Assembly (NCBI GenBank): GCA_900317585.1 | Contig: ONHG01000016.1 | Location: 62,001 to 126,000 of the forward strand | Length of the DNA: 64,000 bases | DNA from: an uncultured Lachnospiraceae bacterium | GTDB taxonomy: Bacteria; Bacillota; Clostridia; Lachnospirales; Lachnospiraceae | Direction: 5' to 3' | Shown here: in pieces, positions 7,798 to 17,019 of the stretch | How positions within the stretch are numbered: the first letter of the stretch is position 1 | Layout of the letters: each line of letters opens with the position of its first letter | The notes under the pieces: generated by a model | The model's input: the letters and a program-made list of their open reading frames with translations, nothing else | Databases searched by the model: none | Told to the model about the DNA's origin: nothing | Program-made: the position numbers and the translations under genes

Positions 7798-9507
7798 ATG
7801 AGTAAGAAACAGATTGATATATACAGAACAGGAATTTATCTGAGATTGTCTCAGGGAGATGAAGATATTGATGGACTGGAGAAGAAGGAAAGTAACAGTA
7901 TTTCCAACCAGAAACTTTTGCTGGAGGGATTTATAGGTGCCAATGATGATTTGAAGCTGGTGGATATTTTTATTGATGACGGTTACAGCGGAAGTAATTT
8001 TGACAGACCGGAGTTTCAGAGGATGATGGCATCCATGAAAGCGGGGAAGCTTGACTGCATTATTGTAAAAGATTTATCCCGACTTGCCAGGGAGCGTATT
8101 GGTGCGGATGAGCTGATACAGAAAACTTTTAAGAAATATAATGTGCGTTTTATTGCGGTATCGGAAGGGTACGATAGCCTGACTGCCAGTAGCAGTGAGA
8201 CGCATACGATCATTCCTTTCAAGAACCTGCTGAATGAGCAGTATAACGGTGATACGTCCATGAAGGTTCGTACCAGTCAGGGCATTTTGAGAAGAAATGG
8301 GCTGTTTATCGGCGCATTTGCACCATATGGTTATCAAAAGGCAGAGGATAATAAGAATCATCTGGTGCCGGATCCTTATGCAGCCGGTGTGGTTCAGGGG
8401 ATATTTGCAAAGAAGCTTTCGGGAATGAGTGCATCAGGAATTGCAAGGATTCTTAACAAGAATGGCGTGCTTGCACCATCGGAATATAAGGCAAAATGCG
8501 GAGAAAAATACAGTACCAGTTTTAAAGGCGCAGGACAGTCAAAATGGTCTGCCCAGACAGTGTCCAGGATTCTTAAGAATGTGGTGTATATCGGAACATT
8601 GGCGCAGGGAAAACGAACAACTGTCAGTCACAAGGTTAAGAAGGAAATAGCAGTACCGGAATGTGACTGGGTGGTAGTGGAGAATGCGCATGAAGCAATT
8701 ATCAGCAGGATGGACTTTGATGCAGTACAGATTCTGATGAGTCGGGATACCATAGCAGTTGCTGGAAAAAACGAATCATATATGTATGCGGGAATTTTAT
8801 ATTGTGGTGATTGTGGCAGCAGTATGGTTCATCGCAAGGAGTCATACAAGGGCAGGGAATATATCAACTATATCTGTTCTAATTATAACCGGAACGGTAA
8901 AGATGCCTGCAGTCGTCACTGCATCCGTGAGGAGGACCTGAATCAGATTGTGCTGGGAGAATTACAGGGATATATCAACAGTATGTGCGACTGTGAAAAG
9001 GTGCTGGCACATCTGGATGAGCTGAATGTGAATTATGATGAGGCCGTTGCCCATGATAAAGAGATTGTTGCACTGAAGCAGGAGCTTACAAAATGTTCTG
9101 CATTTAAGGCTTCACTGTATCAGGATTTGCGTGATGAGATTATCAGCAAAGAGCAGTTTACAAGGTACCGCGAGGAGTTTTCGGCAAAAGAGCGGGAGCT
9201 TGAACAGGCAATCAGGGAGCAGGAGACAATCATCCGCAATATATATGAAAATGGAATTGTTGTGGCAAAGGATCTGGAGCAGTTTCGTGAAGGTCTGGTG
9301 ATTGGAAATCTGGATCGTGTGGCACTTGTTTCATTTATTGACAGAATTTTGATCTATGATGATTTCAGGGTGGAAATTGTGTTTAAGTATCGTCAGGAGA
9401 TGGAAAAGGTTACCGGATTGTTTGATGTCGTTAATGAGAAAGATGCGGAACCTGTGTACACCATGGTAGATGGTTTGCCAGTGCTGGAGCTTAAGGAGGC
9501 GGTGTAA
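7798..9507 (+). CDS. Large serine recombinase 1
   Basis: A 569-residue site-specific recombinase. The N-terminal resolvase domain has the catalytic serine at ~18 (GIYLRLSQGDED), DDGYSGSNFDRPEF and CIIVKDLSRLARE. The recombinase domain (YGYQKAEDNK to about residue 300) is followed by a zinc-ribbon (GILYCGDCGSSM...YICSNY...CSRH) and a coiled-coil tail rich in Glu/Lys (residues 420-480). GGAGG precedes ATG 7798. It ends exactly one base before recombinase 2, so all three form one operon. In related elements two or three recombinases act together in integration and excision. All catalytic residues I can check are intact. Confidence 0.93.
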   Translation: MSKKQIDIYRTGIYLRLSQGDEDIDGLEKKESNSISNQKLLLEGFIGANDDLKLVDIFIDDGYSGSNFDRPEFQRMMASMKAGKLDCIIVKDLSRLARERIGADELIQKTFKKYNVRFIAVSEGYDSLTASSSETHTIIPFKNLLNEQYNGDTSMKVRTSQGILRRNGLFIGAFAPYGYQKAEDNKNHLVPDPYAAGVVQGIFAKKLSGMSASGIARILNKNGVLAPSEYKAKCGEKYSTSFKGAGQSKWSAQTVSRILKNVVYIGTLAQGKRTTVSHKVKKEIAVPECDWVVVENAHEAIISRMDFDAVQILMSRDTIAVAGKNESYMYAGILYCGDCGSSMVHRKESYKGREYINYICSNYNRNGKDACSRHCIREEDLNQIVLGELQGYINSMCDCEKVLAHLDELNVNYDEAVAHDKEIVALKQELTKCSAFKASLYQDLRDEIISKEQFTRYREEFSAKERELEQAIREQETIIRNIYENGIVVAKDLEQFREGLVIGNLDRVALVSFIDRILIYDDFRVEIVFKYRQEMEKVTGLFDVVNEKDAEPVYTMVDGLPVLELKEAV

Positions 9508-11205
9508 ATGGCGAGAACGAAGAACAGATTTAATGCAGTTCAGATACCGGAAGCGGTAACAGCTGGTGTACCTGTAAAGCAGAGAAAATCCTTTCGTGTT
9601 GCACTTTATGCCAGATTGTCGGTGGAACTGAAATCCAGACCGTCGGAGTCCATAGCCAACCAGCTGAGTATTTTAAGAGAATTTATCAAGGATAAGGCTG
9701 AATTTGCAGAATACCATGAATATGTTGACAGTGCAGTGTCGGGAACCAGTTTTGACAGACCTGCATTCGGGCAGATGATGGATGATGTCAGAGAAGGGAA
9801 AATCAGCTGCATTATTGTGAAGGATATGTCCCGTTTTGGCAGGGATTATATCGAAGCCAGCAACTATATTGAGACGATATTCCCGTTTCTTGGGGTACGT
9901 TTTATATCGGTAAGTGATCATTTTGACACGGAAGCAGAATTTAACCAGAATAAGGCGTTGGAAATAGCGTTGAAAAATCTGGTGAATGACATGTATGCCA
10001 AGGATATTTCAAAGCGTGTTTCAGTCAGTCGCAGGCTTGATATGGAAAGGGGCAAATTTACCGGAAGCAATGCACCATATGGTTATAAGGTGGATAGCGG
10101 GGATGCACTTCGCAAGTATGTGATAGACAGGGACGCGGCGGCAGTTGTCCGTCAGATTTTTGAACTGGCAGCAGATGGAGTGACGCTCAGGGAGATTGCG
10201 AAAGCACTTCAGGAGTATCGTCTTGCATTACCGGGAGATTATCTGAAAACAGGGAATCTCTATGTGGAGGAAGGTGCAGAGGCAAAGGCGTGGTATCCCG
10301 GTACGATTTCCAACATCCTGAAAAATCAGGCTTATATTGGGAACATGGTACAGGGGAAAAGGCGTACCAGCCTGTATGATAACGAGGCAAGGCATGCTAC
10401 GGATGAAAATGATTGGATTGTGGTTGAAAATACACATGAAGCGATTGTGGATAAGGAACTATTCGATAGGGTAAGAGCTGTTATGGATAAGAAGGTGGAA
10501 GAAAGCATTTTCACATCTGGCAGGGGAAAGAATCTGCCAATAAAAGAGGATATCTTTGCAGGAATTTTATTCTGTGGAAATTGTGGCAGAAGAATTCCTT
10601 TAGCTTCCAGAATCCTGGAGAAGGACGGAGTGCTGGAGCGCCAGTATTTTTATTCCTGCAGATACAATTATGATTTCGGTGGGAAACAGTGTGGCTGTAC
10701 CATTATGGAGCAGGAGCTTATAAAGGTAGTGCATAACCTGCTTACAACTCAAATTGCAGTACTTACAGACAGTGCCAGGACGGAGGCTTCCATGCGAGGT
10801 GTGATGGACAGGGAACTGAAAAATCATGATGTGCGTATTCAGAAAATTCAGAAGCAGATTGACAGAAAGAATTATGAAGAGAGTAAGGCATATCAGTCTT
10901 ATGTTACCGGTGAGATTACTAAGGCTGATTTCAAGTACAGGCAGGAGAAAAATGCTGATGCCATAATGAGACTTCGGGGACAGATATCGGATGAAGAGGC
11001 AAGCCGCAGGCGTGTGAAGAGATTTTGTGAGAAGAAGATACAATGGCTGAAAGCAATTTATCGTTTTCAAAGTGCGGTTACCCTGGATAGAAATATGATT
11101 AAAATTCTAGTCGACAGCATTTACCTGTATCCGGATAAGAGGCTGGTAATTAATCTGAATTTTAAAGATGAGTATGCCAGGATGGCAGACGGAGAGGAGA
11201 TATAG
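9508..11205 (+). CDS. Large serine recombinase 2
   Basis: A 565-residue recombinase with catalytic serine at ~38 (VALYARLSVE) after a longer N-terminal extension than its neighbours. IIVKDMSRFGRDYIEASNYIETIF and the recombinase domain follow, then a zinc-ribbon (GILFCGNCGRRI...YSCRYNYDFGGKQC) and a charged coiled coil. Its ATG abuts the stop of recombinase 1, with GGAGG inside the end of that gene (GCTTAAGGAGGCGG), so it is translationally coupled. It is clearly divergent from recombinases 1 and 3, which suggests distinct roles at the two ends rather than a recent duplication. Confidence 0.93.
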   Translation: MARTKNRFNAVQIPEAVTAGVPVKQRKSFRVALYARLSVELKSRPSESIANQLSILREFIKDKAEFAEYHEYVDSAVSGTSFDRPAFGQMMDDVREGKISCIIVKDMSRFGRDYIEASNYIETIFPFLGVRFISVSDHFDTEAEFNQNKALEIALKNLVNDMYAKDISKRVSVSRRLDMERGKFTGSNAPYGYKVDSGDALRKYVIDRDAAAVVRQIFELAADGVTLREIAKALQEYRLALPGDYLKTGNLYVEEGAEAKAWYPGTISNILKNQAYIGNMVQGKRRTSLYDNEARHATDENDWIVVENTHEAIVDKELFDRVRAVMDKKVEESIFTSGRGKNLPIKEDIFAGILFCGNCGRRIPLASRILEKDGVLERQYFYSCRYNYDFGGKQCGCTIMEQELIKVVHNLLTTQIAVLTDSARTEASMRGVMDRELKNHDVRIQKIQKQIDRKNYEESKAYQSYVTGEITKADFKYRQEKNADAIMRLRGQISDEEASRRRVKRFCEKKIQWLKAIYRFQSAVTLDRNMIKILVDSIYLYPDKRLVINLNFKDEYARMADGEEI

Positions 11206-11206
11206 A

Positions 11207-12799
11207 ATGGAGCAGATAGCAATATATTTGAGATTATCAAAGGAAGATGAATTTGTAAAAGATGAGAGCAACAGTATTACCAATCAGCGTGCTTTTATCC
11301 GTGGATTTATTAATAAAAATAAGGAACTTCGCAAAATGAGTGTGGTTGAGTTTGTGGATGATGGCTATTCTGGTAAAAATATGGACCGCCCGGATATGCA
11401 GAGAATGCTGGAAATGGTGAAAAGAAAGCAGATTTCATGTGTTATTGTAAAGGATTTCTCCAGATTTTCAAGAGATCATATCGAGCAGGGAAAATATATT
11501 GAACAGATATTTCCTTTTATGGGTGTGCGATTTATTGCCATAAATGATAATTATGACAGCGCAGATTATGTGGGTGGTATCGGTGAGATTGATGTTGCAT
11601 TTAAGGGGATTCTATATGATTTCTTCAGTGAGGAACAGTCTTCCAAAGTATCATTGACACTTGATACAAAGCGTGGCAATGGTAAATACATAGCTACCTA
11701 TGCTCCTTATGGCTATGTGAAAAGTCCGGAGGACAAGCATAAGTTGGTTGTGGATGAGTTTGCCAGTCAGATTGTAAAGCGCATTTTCAAAGAGTTTCTG
11801 TCTGGAAAATCTATGTACAAAATTTCAGAAGGACTGAACCGGGATGGAATAGATACGCCGGGAGTGTATATTGCCATGCAGTCTGGAAGTGAAAAGCAAC
11901 TTGCCAGATATCGTGAGAAAAAGCCTCTCTGGAATAATGTTGCAATAGGAAGAATCCTTGGAAATGAGCAGTACACCGGCACGATGGTTTACAGCCGATT
12001 CAAGAGTGAGAATGTTGGCGATAAACACGCCAAAGCACTTCCAGAGGATGAATGGAAGCGTGTGGAAAATTGTCACGAAGCAATTGTCAGCAAGGCGGAT
12101 TTTGAAAAAGTCGCTGCCATGCGAAAAGGAAATACATGTGCCAGTGCCAAAAGAAAGCATGAAACACATTGCCTGACTGGTAAAATGATCTGTGGTAACT
12201 GTGGGCATCGCCTGTCTCATACTTATGCCGGTCGACCGAAGTATTATTGTGCAAATCATTATCTGGACAAGACTGATGAAAAATGCAATATCAGTGTGCT
12301 GGATGCGGATATGGAGAGCGTTGTGAAGAAAGCACTTCAGATGATGATTGATGTCCTGGTAGATTCCAGAAATGTTGTGGATATGCAGCGGGAGAAACAG
12401 GCAGAGCGATTAAAGCAGGCAGAGAAGCATCTTTCAGATATGGAGCATAGCCGTGAACTAATTGAAAAGGATTTGCGTGAAGCTTATGAAAGCTACAAGC
12501 TGGAAATGACAGATAAAGAAACATATCTGGAACAGCGTAAGACATATGAGCAGATGCTTGAGCGCCTACAGGAGAATATCGAAGAGCAGATGGCAGCAGT
12601 CACCAAGATGGCAGATATGGATGTGCCGGAAGTGGCAGGTTTGGAGATGCTGGAAGGGCAGCTGAAGCTGACGGGACTTAACAGAGAAATGGTGGATGCT
12701 TTTGTGGAGGAGATTGTCGTGTATGCAAAGGACAGGGTGAAGATAAAGTGGAAGTTTCGGGATGAGTTTGGGGAGGTGGGAAAGGCTCGAAAGCCTTGA
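11207..12799 (+). CDS. Large serine recombinase 3
   Basis: A 530-residue recombinase with serine at ~11 (AIYLRLSKED), DDGYSGKNMDRPDM, CVIVKDFSRFSRDHIEQGKYIEQIF, a recombinase domain, a short zinc-ribbon (MICGNCGHRLSHTYAG...YYCANHY) and a long Glu-rich coiled coil. An in-frame upstream start at 11168 lies inside recombinase 2; ATG 11207, two bases after that gene's stop and preceded by GGAGAGGA, is the right start. It is the last gene of the recombinase operon. Downstream cargo begins after about 100 bases. Confidence 0.93.
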   Translation: MEQIAIYLRLSKEDEFVKDESNSITNQRAFIRGFINKNKELRKMSVVEFVDDGYSGKNMDRPDMQRMLEMVKRKQISCVIVKDFSRFSRDHIEQGKYIEQIFPFMGVRFIAINDNYDSADYVGGIGEIDVAFKGILYDFFSEEQSSKVSLTLDTKRGNGKYIATYAPYGYVKSPEDKHKLVVDEFASQIVKRIFKEFLSGKSMYKISEGLNRDGIDTPGVYIAMQSGSEKQLARYREKKPLWNNVAIGRILGNEQYTGTMVYSRFKSENVGDKHAKALPEDEWKRVENCHEAIVSKADFEKVAAMRKGNTCASAKRKHETHCLTGKMICGNCGHRLSHTYAGRPKYYCANHYLDKTDEKCNISVLDADMESVVKKALQMMIDVLVDSRNVVDMQREKQAERLKQAEKHLSDMEHSRELIEKDLREAYESYKLEMTDKETYLEQRKTYEQMLERLQENIEEQMAAVTKMADMDVPEVAGLEMLEGQLKLTGLNREMVDAFVEEIVVYAKDRVKIKWKFRDEFGEVGKARKP

Positions 12800-12908
12800 T
12801 AATACTGATTATTCTGGTAGAGATTAATGAGGGGAGGTGGTATAATTGGAATGGGAGCGAAAAGTCAAAACAAATATATATTGTCAAGAAGGAAAAGAGG
12901 TGAAGTGA

Positions 12909-13487
12909 TTGAAGAAGCAATTGATTATTTTGTCGTTAAGTCCGTTATTTTTACTAACAATACTGCAATATTTTCCATTTGAGAAGTTTGGTTGTGTGGT
13001 TGGCAATTTGTTCAATATTCAGATGATTTATAAACATTTGCCGTTATATATAGGAATGTGGATTTGTTTGATTTGGGTTATTGTGTCTTTGATCATATTT
13101 ATTAAATTTGTATGTTTTCAACGATATGACGTAGTTGGGGGTTATGAAGTTAAGGATATCAAAGAAGAAAAAGATGCCGGATTGAATTTCTTTCTTACAC
13201 TTATTTTGCCATTGTTGGTTAACGATATTTCGACGTGGAATGGTTTATTATTGATGATTTTTCTAGGTGTTATAATAATATGTTTGTTGTCGAAAACCAA
13301 TTTATACTATCAAAACCCAGTACTAATAATACTGAAATATAAGGTGTATAAATTTAAATTTGTTGATAATGAGCATTTGCCAGATGGAGAGTATATTGCA
13401 TTGATAAGAGGCAATATGGATAGTCGCAACACAATAGAGTACAAGAAGATAGAGGATAATGTTTTAGTTATCAGAAAGGAAGGATAA
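12909..13487 (+). CDS. kwaA: Probable Kiwa antiphage protein KwaA (four-helix membrane protein)
   Basis: A 192-residue protein with four hydrophobic segments at about 5-22, 45-70, 90-106 and 110-127, then a soluble C-terminal tail of ~65 residues. This topology, the length and its placement four bases before a KwaB-like gene match the KwaA/KwaB pair of the Kiwa defence system, in which KwaA senses infection at the membrane. I base KwaA on context and topology more than on sequence motifs. The start is TTG at 12909; the GTG at 12905 is out of frame. Low GC, unlike the chromosome flanks. If not KwaA, it is an unassigned small membrane protein. Confidence 0.6.
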   Translation: MKKQLIILSLSPLFLLTILQYFPFEKFGCVVGNLFNIQMIYKHLPLYIGMWICLIWVIVSLIIFIKFVCFQRYDVVGGYEVKDIKEEKDAGLNFFLTLILPLLVNDISTWNGLLLMIFLGVIIICLLSKTNLYYQNPVLIILKYKVYKFKFVDNEHLPDGEYIALIRGNMDSRNTIEYKKIEDNVLVIRKEG

Positions 13488-13491
13488 ATTC

Positions 13492-14445
13492 ATGAATAAA
13501 CAAGAGATAACATCAAAAATTAAAGAAATTACAGAAACAGGTGCAGTGTGCGGTGTTGATGTATACGTCTGCTTAAAAGGTGAGGAGCAGGGATTTTATA
13601 TTGAGAAGATGATATCGATGAATTCCTTGAAAGATAGAATTCGGTCTATTGCTTTGGAGATTATTAATACACAGTATTTGCAAGATGAGGTGGTGTACTG
13701 TGATATTTTAGATGTTATAGATAATAAAAAGGCAGTTTATGTTTTGGAGCAAAGTGATGAGTACAAACCATTTGCCTTGCTAAATGATGATAGTATGGAT
13801 GAGGTTTTCAATTTTGACGAAAAGGACATAGGAAATGTCCTTGGCTTTTTATTCAAAATAAATCTAAATAGCAAGAAATTGTTTATATATCAGCAAGCAT
13901 ATGTAGGATCCAGATTGCAAGCAAAAAATAATCTAAGAATAATACAAAAAGATAATGTGTTTGAAATTGTCGATAAAGAAATGCTGAAAATCGATAAAAG
14001 AGGAGAATTACTTATCTTAGATAATACTATATTGGTAAGAAATGTTAAGGTTCTTCAAGATTTTTTTGGCTTTCAAGTGTTTGTCCGTAACCAAGCACAG
14101 AGTGTTATTTCCAAACTGGAAGAATTAGATATTATTGGAAATATAGCTACATTGAAGGAATATCAAACTGGAGAAAAATTAACTATATCCAAAAAACTTA
14201 TGAAAGTGAAGAATTCACCGGTGTTGGCAATGGATAAAGATGAACTCATAAATAAAATACCATTAGTTCCTCGATATAAAAATATTATACATATTGAAAA
14301 TGGAAAGATTCGTACAAATACGAAAAAAGATGTCGATAATCTTATGAAATTGCTTAATGATGATTATGTTAAATCGGAATTGACTGATATGGAGTATGAT
14401 AGTACGTCCAAAACATTATTAAATAGTGAAAGTCAAGATGAATGA
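13492..14445 (+). CDS. kwaB: Probable Kiwa antiphage protein KwaB (DUF4868)
   Basis: A 317-residue soluble protein. The central block KKLFIYQQAYVGSRLQAKNN followed by FEIVDKEMLKIDKRGELLILDNTILVRNVKVLQDFFGFQVFVRNQA fits the DUF4868 pattern (a YQ/F segment, a basic turn, an 'ID..FD' strand and a 'K.FE..F.F' helix) known from KwaB. The length is typical for KwaB. In Kiwa, KwaB acts with the membrane partner KwaA against invading phage DNA. It starts four bases after kwaA and shares its AT-rich composition, so the two are surely one unit. An HMM search for DUF4868 would settle it. Confidence 0.68.
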   Translation: MNKQEITSKIKEITETGAVCGVDVYVCLKGEEQGFYIEKMISMNSLKDRIRSIALEIINTQYLQDEVVYCDILDVIDNKKAVYVLEQSDEYKPFALLNDDSMDEVFNFDEKDIGNVLGFLFKINLNSKKLFIYQQAYVGSRLQAKNNLRIIQKDNVFEIVDKEMLKIDKRGELLILDNTILVRNVKVLQDFFGFQVFVRNQAQSVISKLEELDIIGNIATLKEYQTGEKLTISKKLMKVKNSPVLAMDKDELINKIPLVPRYKNIIHIENGKIRTNTKKDVDNLMKLLNDDYVKSELTDMEYDSTSKTLLNSESQDE

Positions 14446-14446
14446 A

Positions 14447-14578
14447 TTGTAATGCTTTAATTTCCCAACCCCTGCGGTATGCGCATGGTTATAAAGTTTC
14501 AAATGTAGGAAGATAGCGTAACTCATAATCATGCATGGGCAATTGCAAAGTGGGGAATTTCTCATTACCATATTACAA
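14447..14578. repeat. Long imperfect palindrome between kwaB and the DUF4868-downstream gene
   Basis: ATTGTAATGC...AATTTCCCAAC at 14447-14467 is the imperfect inverse of GTGGGGAATTT...ATTACAAT at 14549-14578, and GCGCATGGTTAT is the near-inverse of ATAATCATGCAT inside it. It could fold into one long hairpin that separates the Kiwa pair from the next gene. No long T-run, so not a standard terminator. Confidence 0.5.
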
Positions 14579-14637
14579 TGTAAAAAGATGAATTGCAGAA
14601 TTAACAAAAAGTGTTTGGTTTGAAAGGAATGTATGCA

Positions 14638-15645
14638 ATGGAAAAACTACCAGTATATAGTTTGAATAAAAAGAAGGGGAATCTTGCGGCAGATTATTTA
14701 AAACGAGTTATATCTAATTTTGCTGTTGTTAATATTATTGATGAATCAGTAGACTTAGGAATAGACATGAGAGCAGAATTGCTTAAGGAAACTTCACCGA
14801 TAGGTTTATTTTTTAATATTCAGAGTAAAGGAAAAGATGAGGTTGATAGCGAAACAGAAAAACAAGGGTATTTTACAGTGCCGATTAAAATATCAACGAT
14901 AAACTATTGGCGTCAGCAGAATGATGTAACAATTTTGTTTGTTGTGGATAATGTTATGGGTAAATGTTATTGGTGTAATCCGCTTGAGCAGATTGCGGAT
15001 AAAATTTCAAGTATCCAAAGCCAAGATACAGTGACAATAAGGGTATATTTGAATAAATATATCGATTTGAGTTCACAAGAATGTCCTAGTAGCATAAGAC
15101 AAGATATAATGTTATATATGGTAAACCAAGTGGAACATATAAATGAAAAGTTGGAAAAAATCAAGAAAGAATTAATTTCAGGAAGTAAAGTAAATACAAA
15201 AACCTCAATTGAATTGCTGAAAAGAATCACTAAAACCGCAAGCCAAACAGTAGGAACATATGAGTCTGTATGTGAGGTGCTAATTGACAATATAAAAAAA
15301 CAATTTAGTGAAGCATATAATTACGCATGTGAATTAGAAGTCTTGGATGCGATGATTGTGAAAAAATGGTGTAAGAGTGGGGTGTTTGAAGAAAAGGGAT
15401 TTACGAGAAGCAAGAAGTCATTGAGAGATTTACAAAAAGAAATTGATGAACTGATAAATAAATATGAAAATGACAAGGAAAATCTTGATTTATTGGAACA
15501 GTTGCAAACATATGATTATGAGGTTGAAGATTTACTAAAAAATATAGGTGCTTTTTTGTATGAAATGGCGTGTGAGGATAGTCCTTTTGGTGATCATACA
15601 GAACTATATCATAAAACAGTTGAAAGAGAATGGAAATATAATTAA
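14638..15645 (+). CDS. DUF4365 domain protein (putative PD-(D/E)XK-like nuclease)
   Basis: A 335-residue protein. The N-terminal ~140 residues (LAADYLKRVISNFAVVNIIDESVDLGIDMRAELL, FFNIQSKGKDE, VPIKISTINYWRQQNDVTILFVVDN) match DUF4365, a domain with a restriction-endonuclease-like fold: the D in 'DLGID' and the QxK in 'IQSKGK' would be catalytic. The rest is helical, with a Glu/Lys-rich region at residues 250-310. DUF4365 proteins occur in defence islands. A GTG at 14611 is in frame, but AAAGGA at 14623-14628 points to ATG 14638. It is followed closely by a HEPN-like gene, and the two may be a functional pair. Confidence 0.68.
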   Translation: MEKLPVYSLNKKKGNLAADYLKRVISNFAVVNIIDESVDLGIDMRAELLKETSPIGLFFNIQSKGKDEVDSETEKQGYFTVPIKISTINYWRQQNDVTILFVVDNVMGKCYWCNPLEQIADKISSIQSQDTVTIRVYLNKYIDLSSQECPSSIRQDIMLYMVNQVEHINEKLEKIKKELISGSKVNTKTSIELLKRITKTASQTVGTYESVCEVLIDNIKKQFSEAYNYACELEVLDAMIVKKWCKSGVFEEKGFTRSKKSLRDLQKEIDELINKYENDKENLDLLEQLQTYDYEVEDLLKNIGAFLYEMACEDSPFGDHTELYHKTVEREWKYN

Positions 15646-15676
15646 AGCAAATATATGCTGAAAGTAGGTGAAATAT

Positions 15677-16718
15677 ATGAATCATGTAAAATTCATGTTT
15701 AATAGAATAAACAACTACGATTTGCTTTATGAAGATATTATGGAAGGTAACCAAGAGTGGGGAGAAAACACTAAACGAGTTGAAGATCATACTAAAGAAT
15801 ATGTTACACAGGTGATGAAGGATATAATGCCTAATCTTTTAAATAAAAGCACTTTGAAATGTTTGGGATGTTTAGAACGTATTGCTAATGAAGTTTTCGC
15901 ATTGGAAACCGATTCTGCTGAATATAAAATTACTTTTACTATTGATACGTTTCAGAATAAAGATGCGAGAATTATTATAGACATAGTACCAAAATACATT
16001 TATGAGGGTATAGAAAAGTGCTATGATCGTTATTTGGAAAAGTTAAAAATAGAAATTAAGAAGAGAATGAATGTAGACTGGAAAAGATGTGATTGGTTGA
16101 TTGATGAGCCTTCGGAAGCATTATGTACCGAATTGTATTCTGAATTCTTTAAGTTAGAAAATAGAATTCGGTCTTTTGTAAGTAGAGTACTTACATTACA
16201 TTTGGGGGTAGATTGGCTTAGTAGCTGTGGATTGGAAAAATATTATAACTCAGCAATACAGTTGTCAGAGACATTTAAGCAAAAGGTTCTGGAATTAGAT
16301 GATATTAATGCCGAGTTGATTTCTCTGACATTAGAATCTGTGTTTGAAATTGTTTTTAAATGTAAGGTGTATGAGAATGATATTGTTCTTTCGAGAGCGG
16401 AATATGTACAGCTTGAAAAAATTTTGACGTCAGGCAAGGAAAATGAAAACGCAAAGAATTTTATTCTGAAAAGAAGAAAAAAATTGCTGATATATGGGAA
16501 GATATTTTGAAACAATTTCAGTGTGATCCTTGTTTTGATATTGAAGAAATTGAAACAACTATATATGATGGAAAAACACATTTTTCGATATAAAGTGTAA
16601 GGCATTAGAGCATAATACTGTTGAAGTATACTTTGAGATGTTTATTGATGATGATATGGGAGAGAGTAGTTCATGTTCAATTATTTATTTGCAAAACAGA
16701 AATTGCAGAAATCTTTAG
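15677..16718 (+). pseudogene. HEPN-like protein gene with two frameshifts
   Basis: The first 277 codons form an open frame ending at 16510. Region ELYSEFFKLENRIRSFVSRVLTLHLGVDWL resembles HEPN/Swt1-type helices (R...H pattern); this is a resemblance, not a firm family call. At the seven-A run 16477-16483 one missing A would restore a frame reading IADIWEDILKQFQCDPCF; at the five-T run near 16580 a missing T would restore DIKCKALEHNTVEVYFEMF to a stop at 16718. Both breaks lie in homopolymers, so they are either base-calling errors or real decay. It follows the DUF4365 gene by 31 bases. ATG 15677 fits the AGGTG site better than GTG 15668. Confidence 0.55.
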
Positions 16719-16771
16719 AGCAAAATGCCTCTTTGTTAATGGAAGCGGTTGCGAAGGAGATGAATGTTTGA
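16673..16771 (+). CDS. Very small protein, 32 residues
   Basis: ATG 16673 follows GGGAGAG and opens MFNYLFAKQKLQKSLEQNASLL, a helical Lys/Gln/Leu-rich peptide that ends at TGA 16771. The stop overlaps the ATG of the next gene by one base, and the end of the peptide carries that gene's ribosome site. It may be a real mini-protein or simply a coupling leader. No family recognised. Confidence 0.35.
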   Translation: MFNYLFAKQKLQKSLEQNASLLMEAVAKEMNV

Positions 16772-17019
16772 TGCAGGCAGAACAGGATTCAGAGTATGAT
16801 GATTCGGAGGTAGAAGAATTAAAACTCAAACTTATAAAATATGTAATAGAGAAGCTGAATCCCATGATTGCTCAATTGAATCTCATTAAGGAAGATAAGA
16901 AAAAACTAAAAGAATTTGTTTCAGATAATGAGTGTGAAGAATGTGGGAACTTTGGAATATCAATTAAAGCTGATTTTTATCCAATTGGTAAGTGCTGTTA
17001 TTGTGGAACTGAAAATTAA
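16771..17019 (+). CDS. Small zinc-ribbon protein of the element
   Basis: An 82-residue acidic protein. The N-terminal half is a charged helix (DDSEVEELKLKLIKYVIEKL), and the C-terminal half has two CxxC pairs (CEEC at ~55 and CCYC near the end), typical of a rubredoxin-like zinc ribbon. AAGGAG at 16754 is correctly placed for ATG 16771; the longer in-frame ORF upstream has no such site. It is the last gene before the right edge of the element. Function unknown; possibly a partner of the DUF4365/HEPN-like genes. Confidence 0.6.
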   Translation: MQAEQDSEYDDSEVEELKLKLIKYVIEKLNPMIAQLNLIKEDKKKLKEFVSDNECEECGNFGISIKADFYPIGKCCYCGTEN

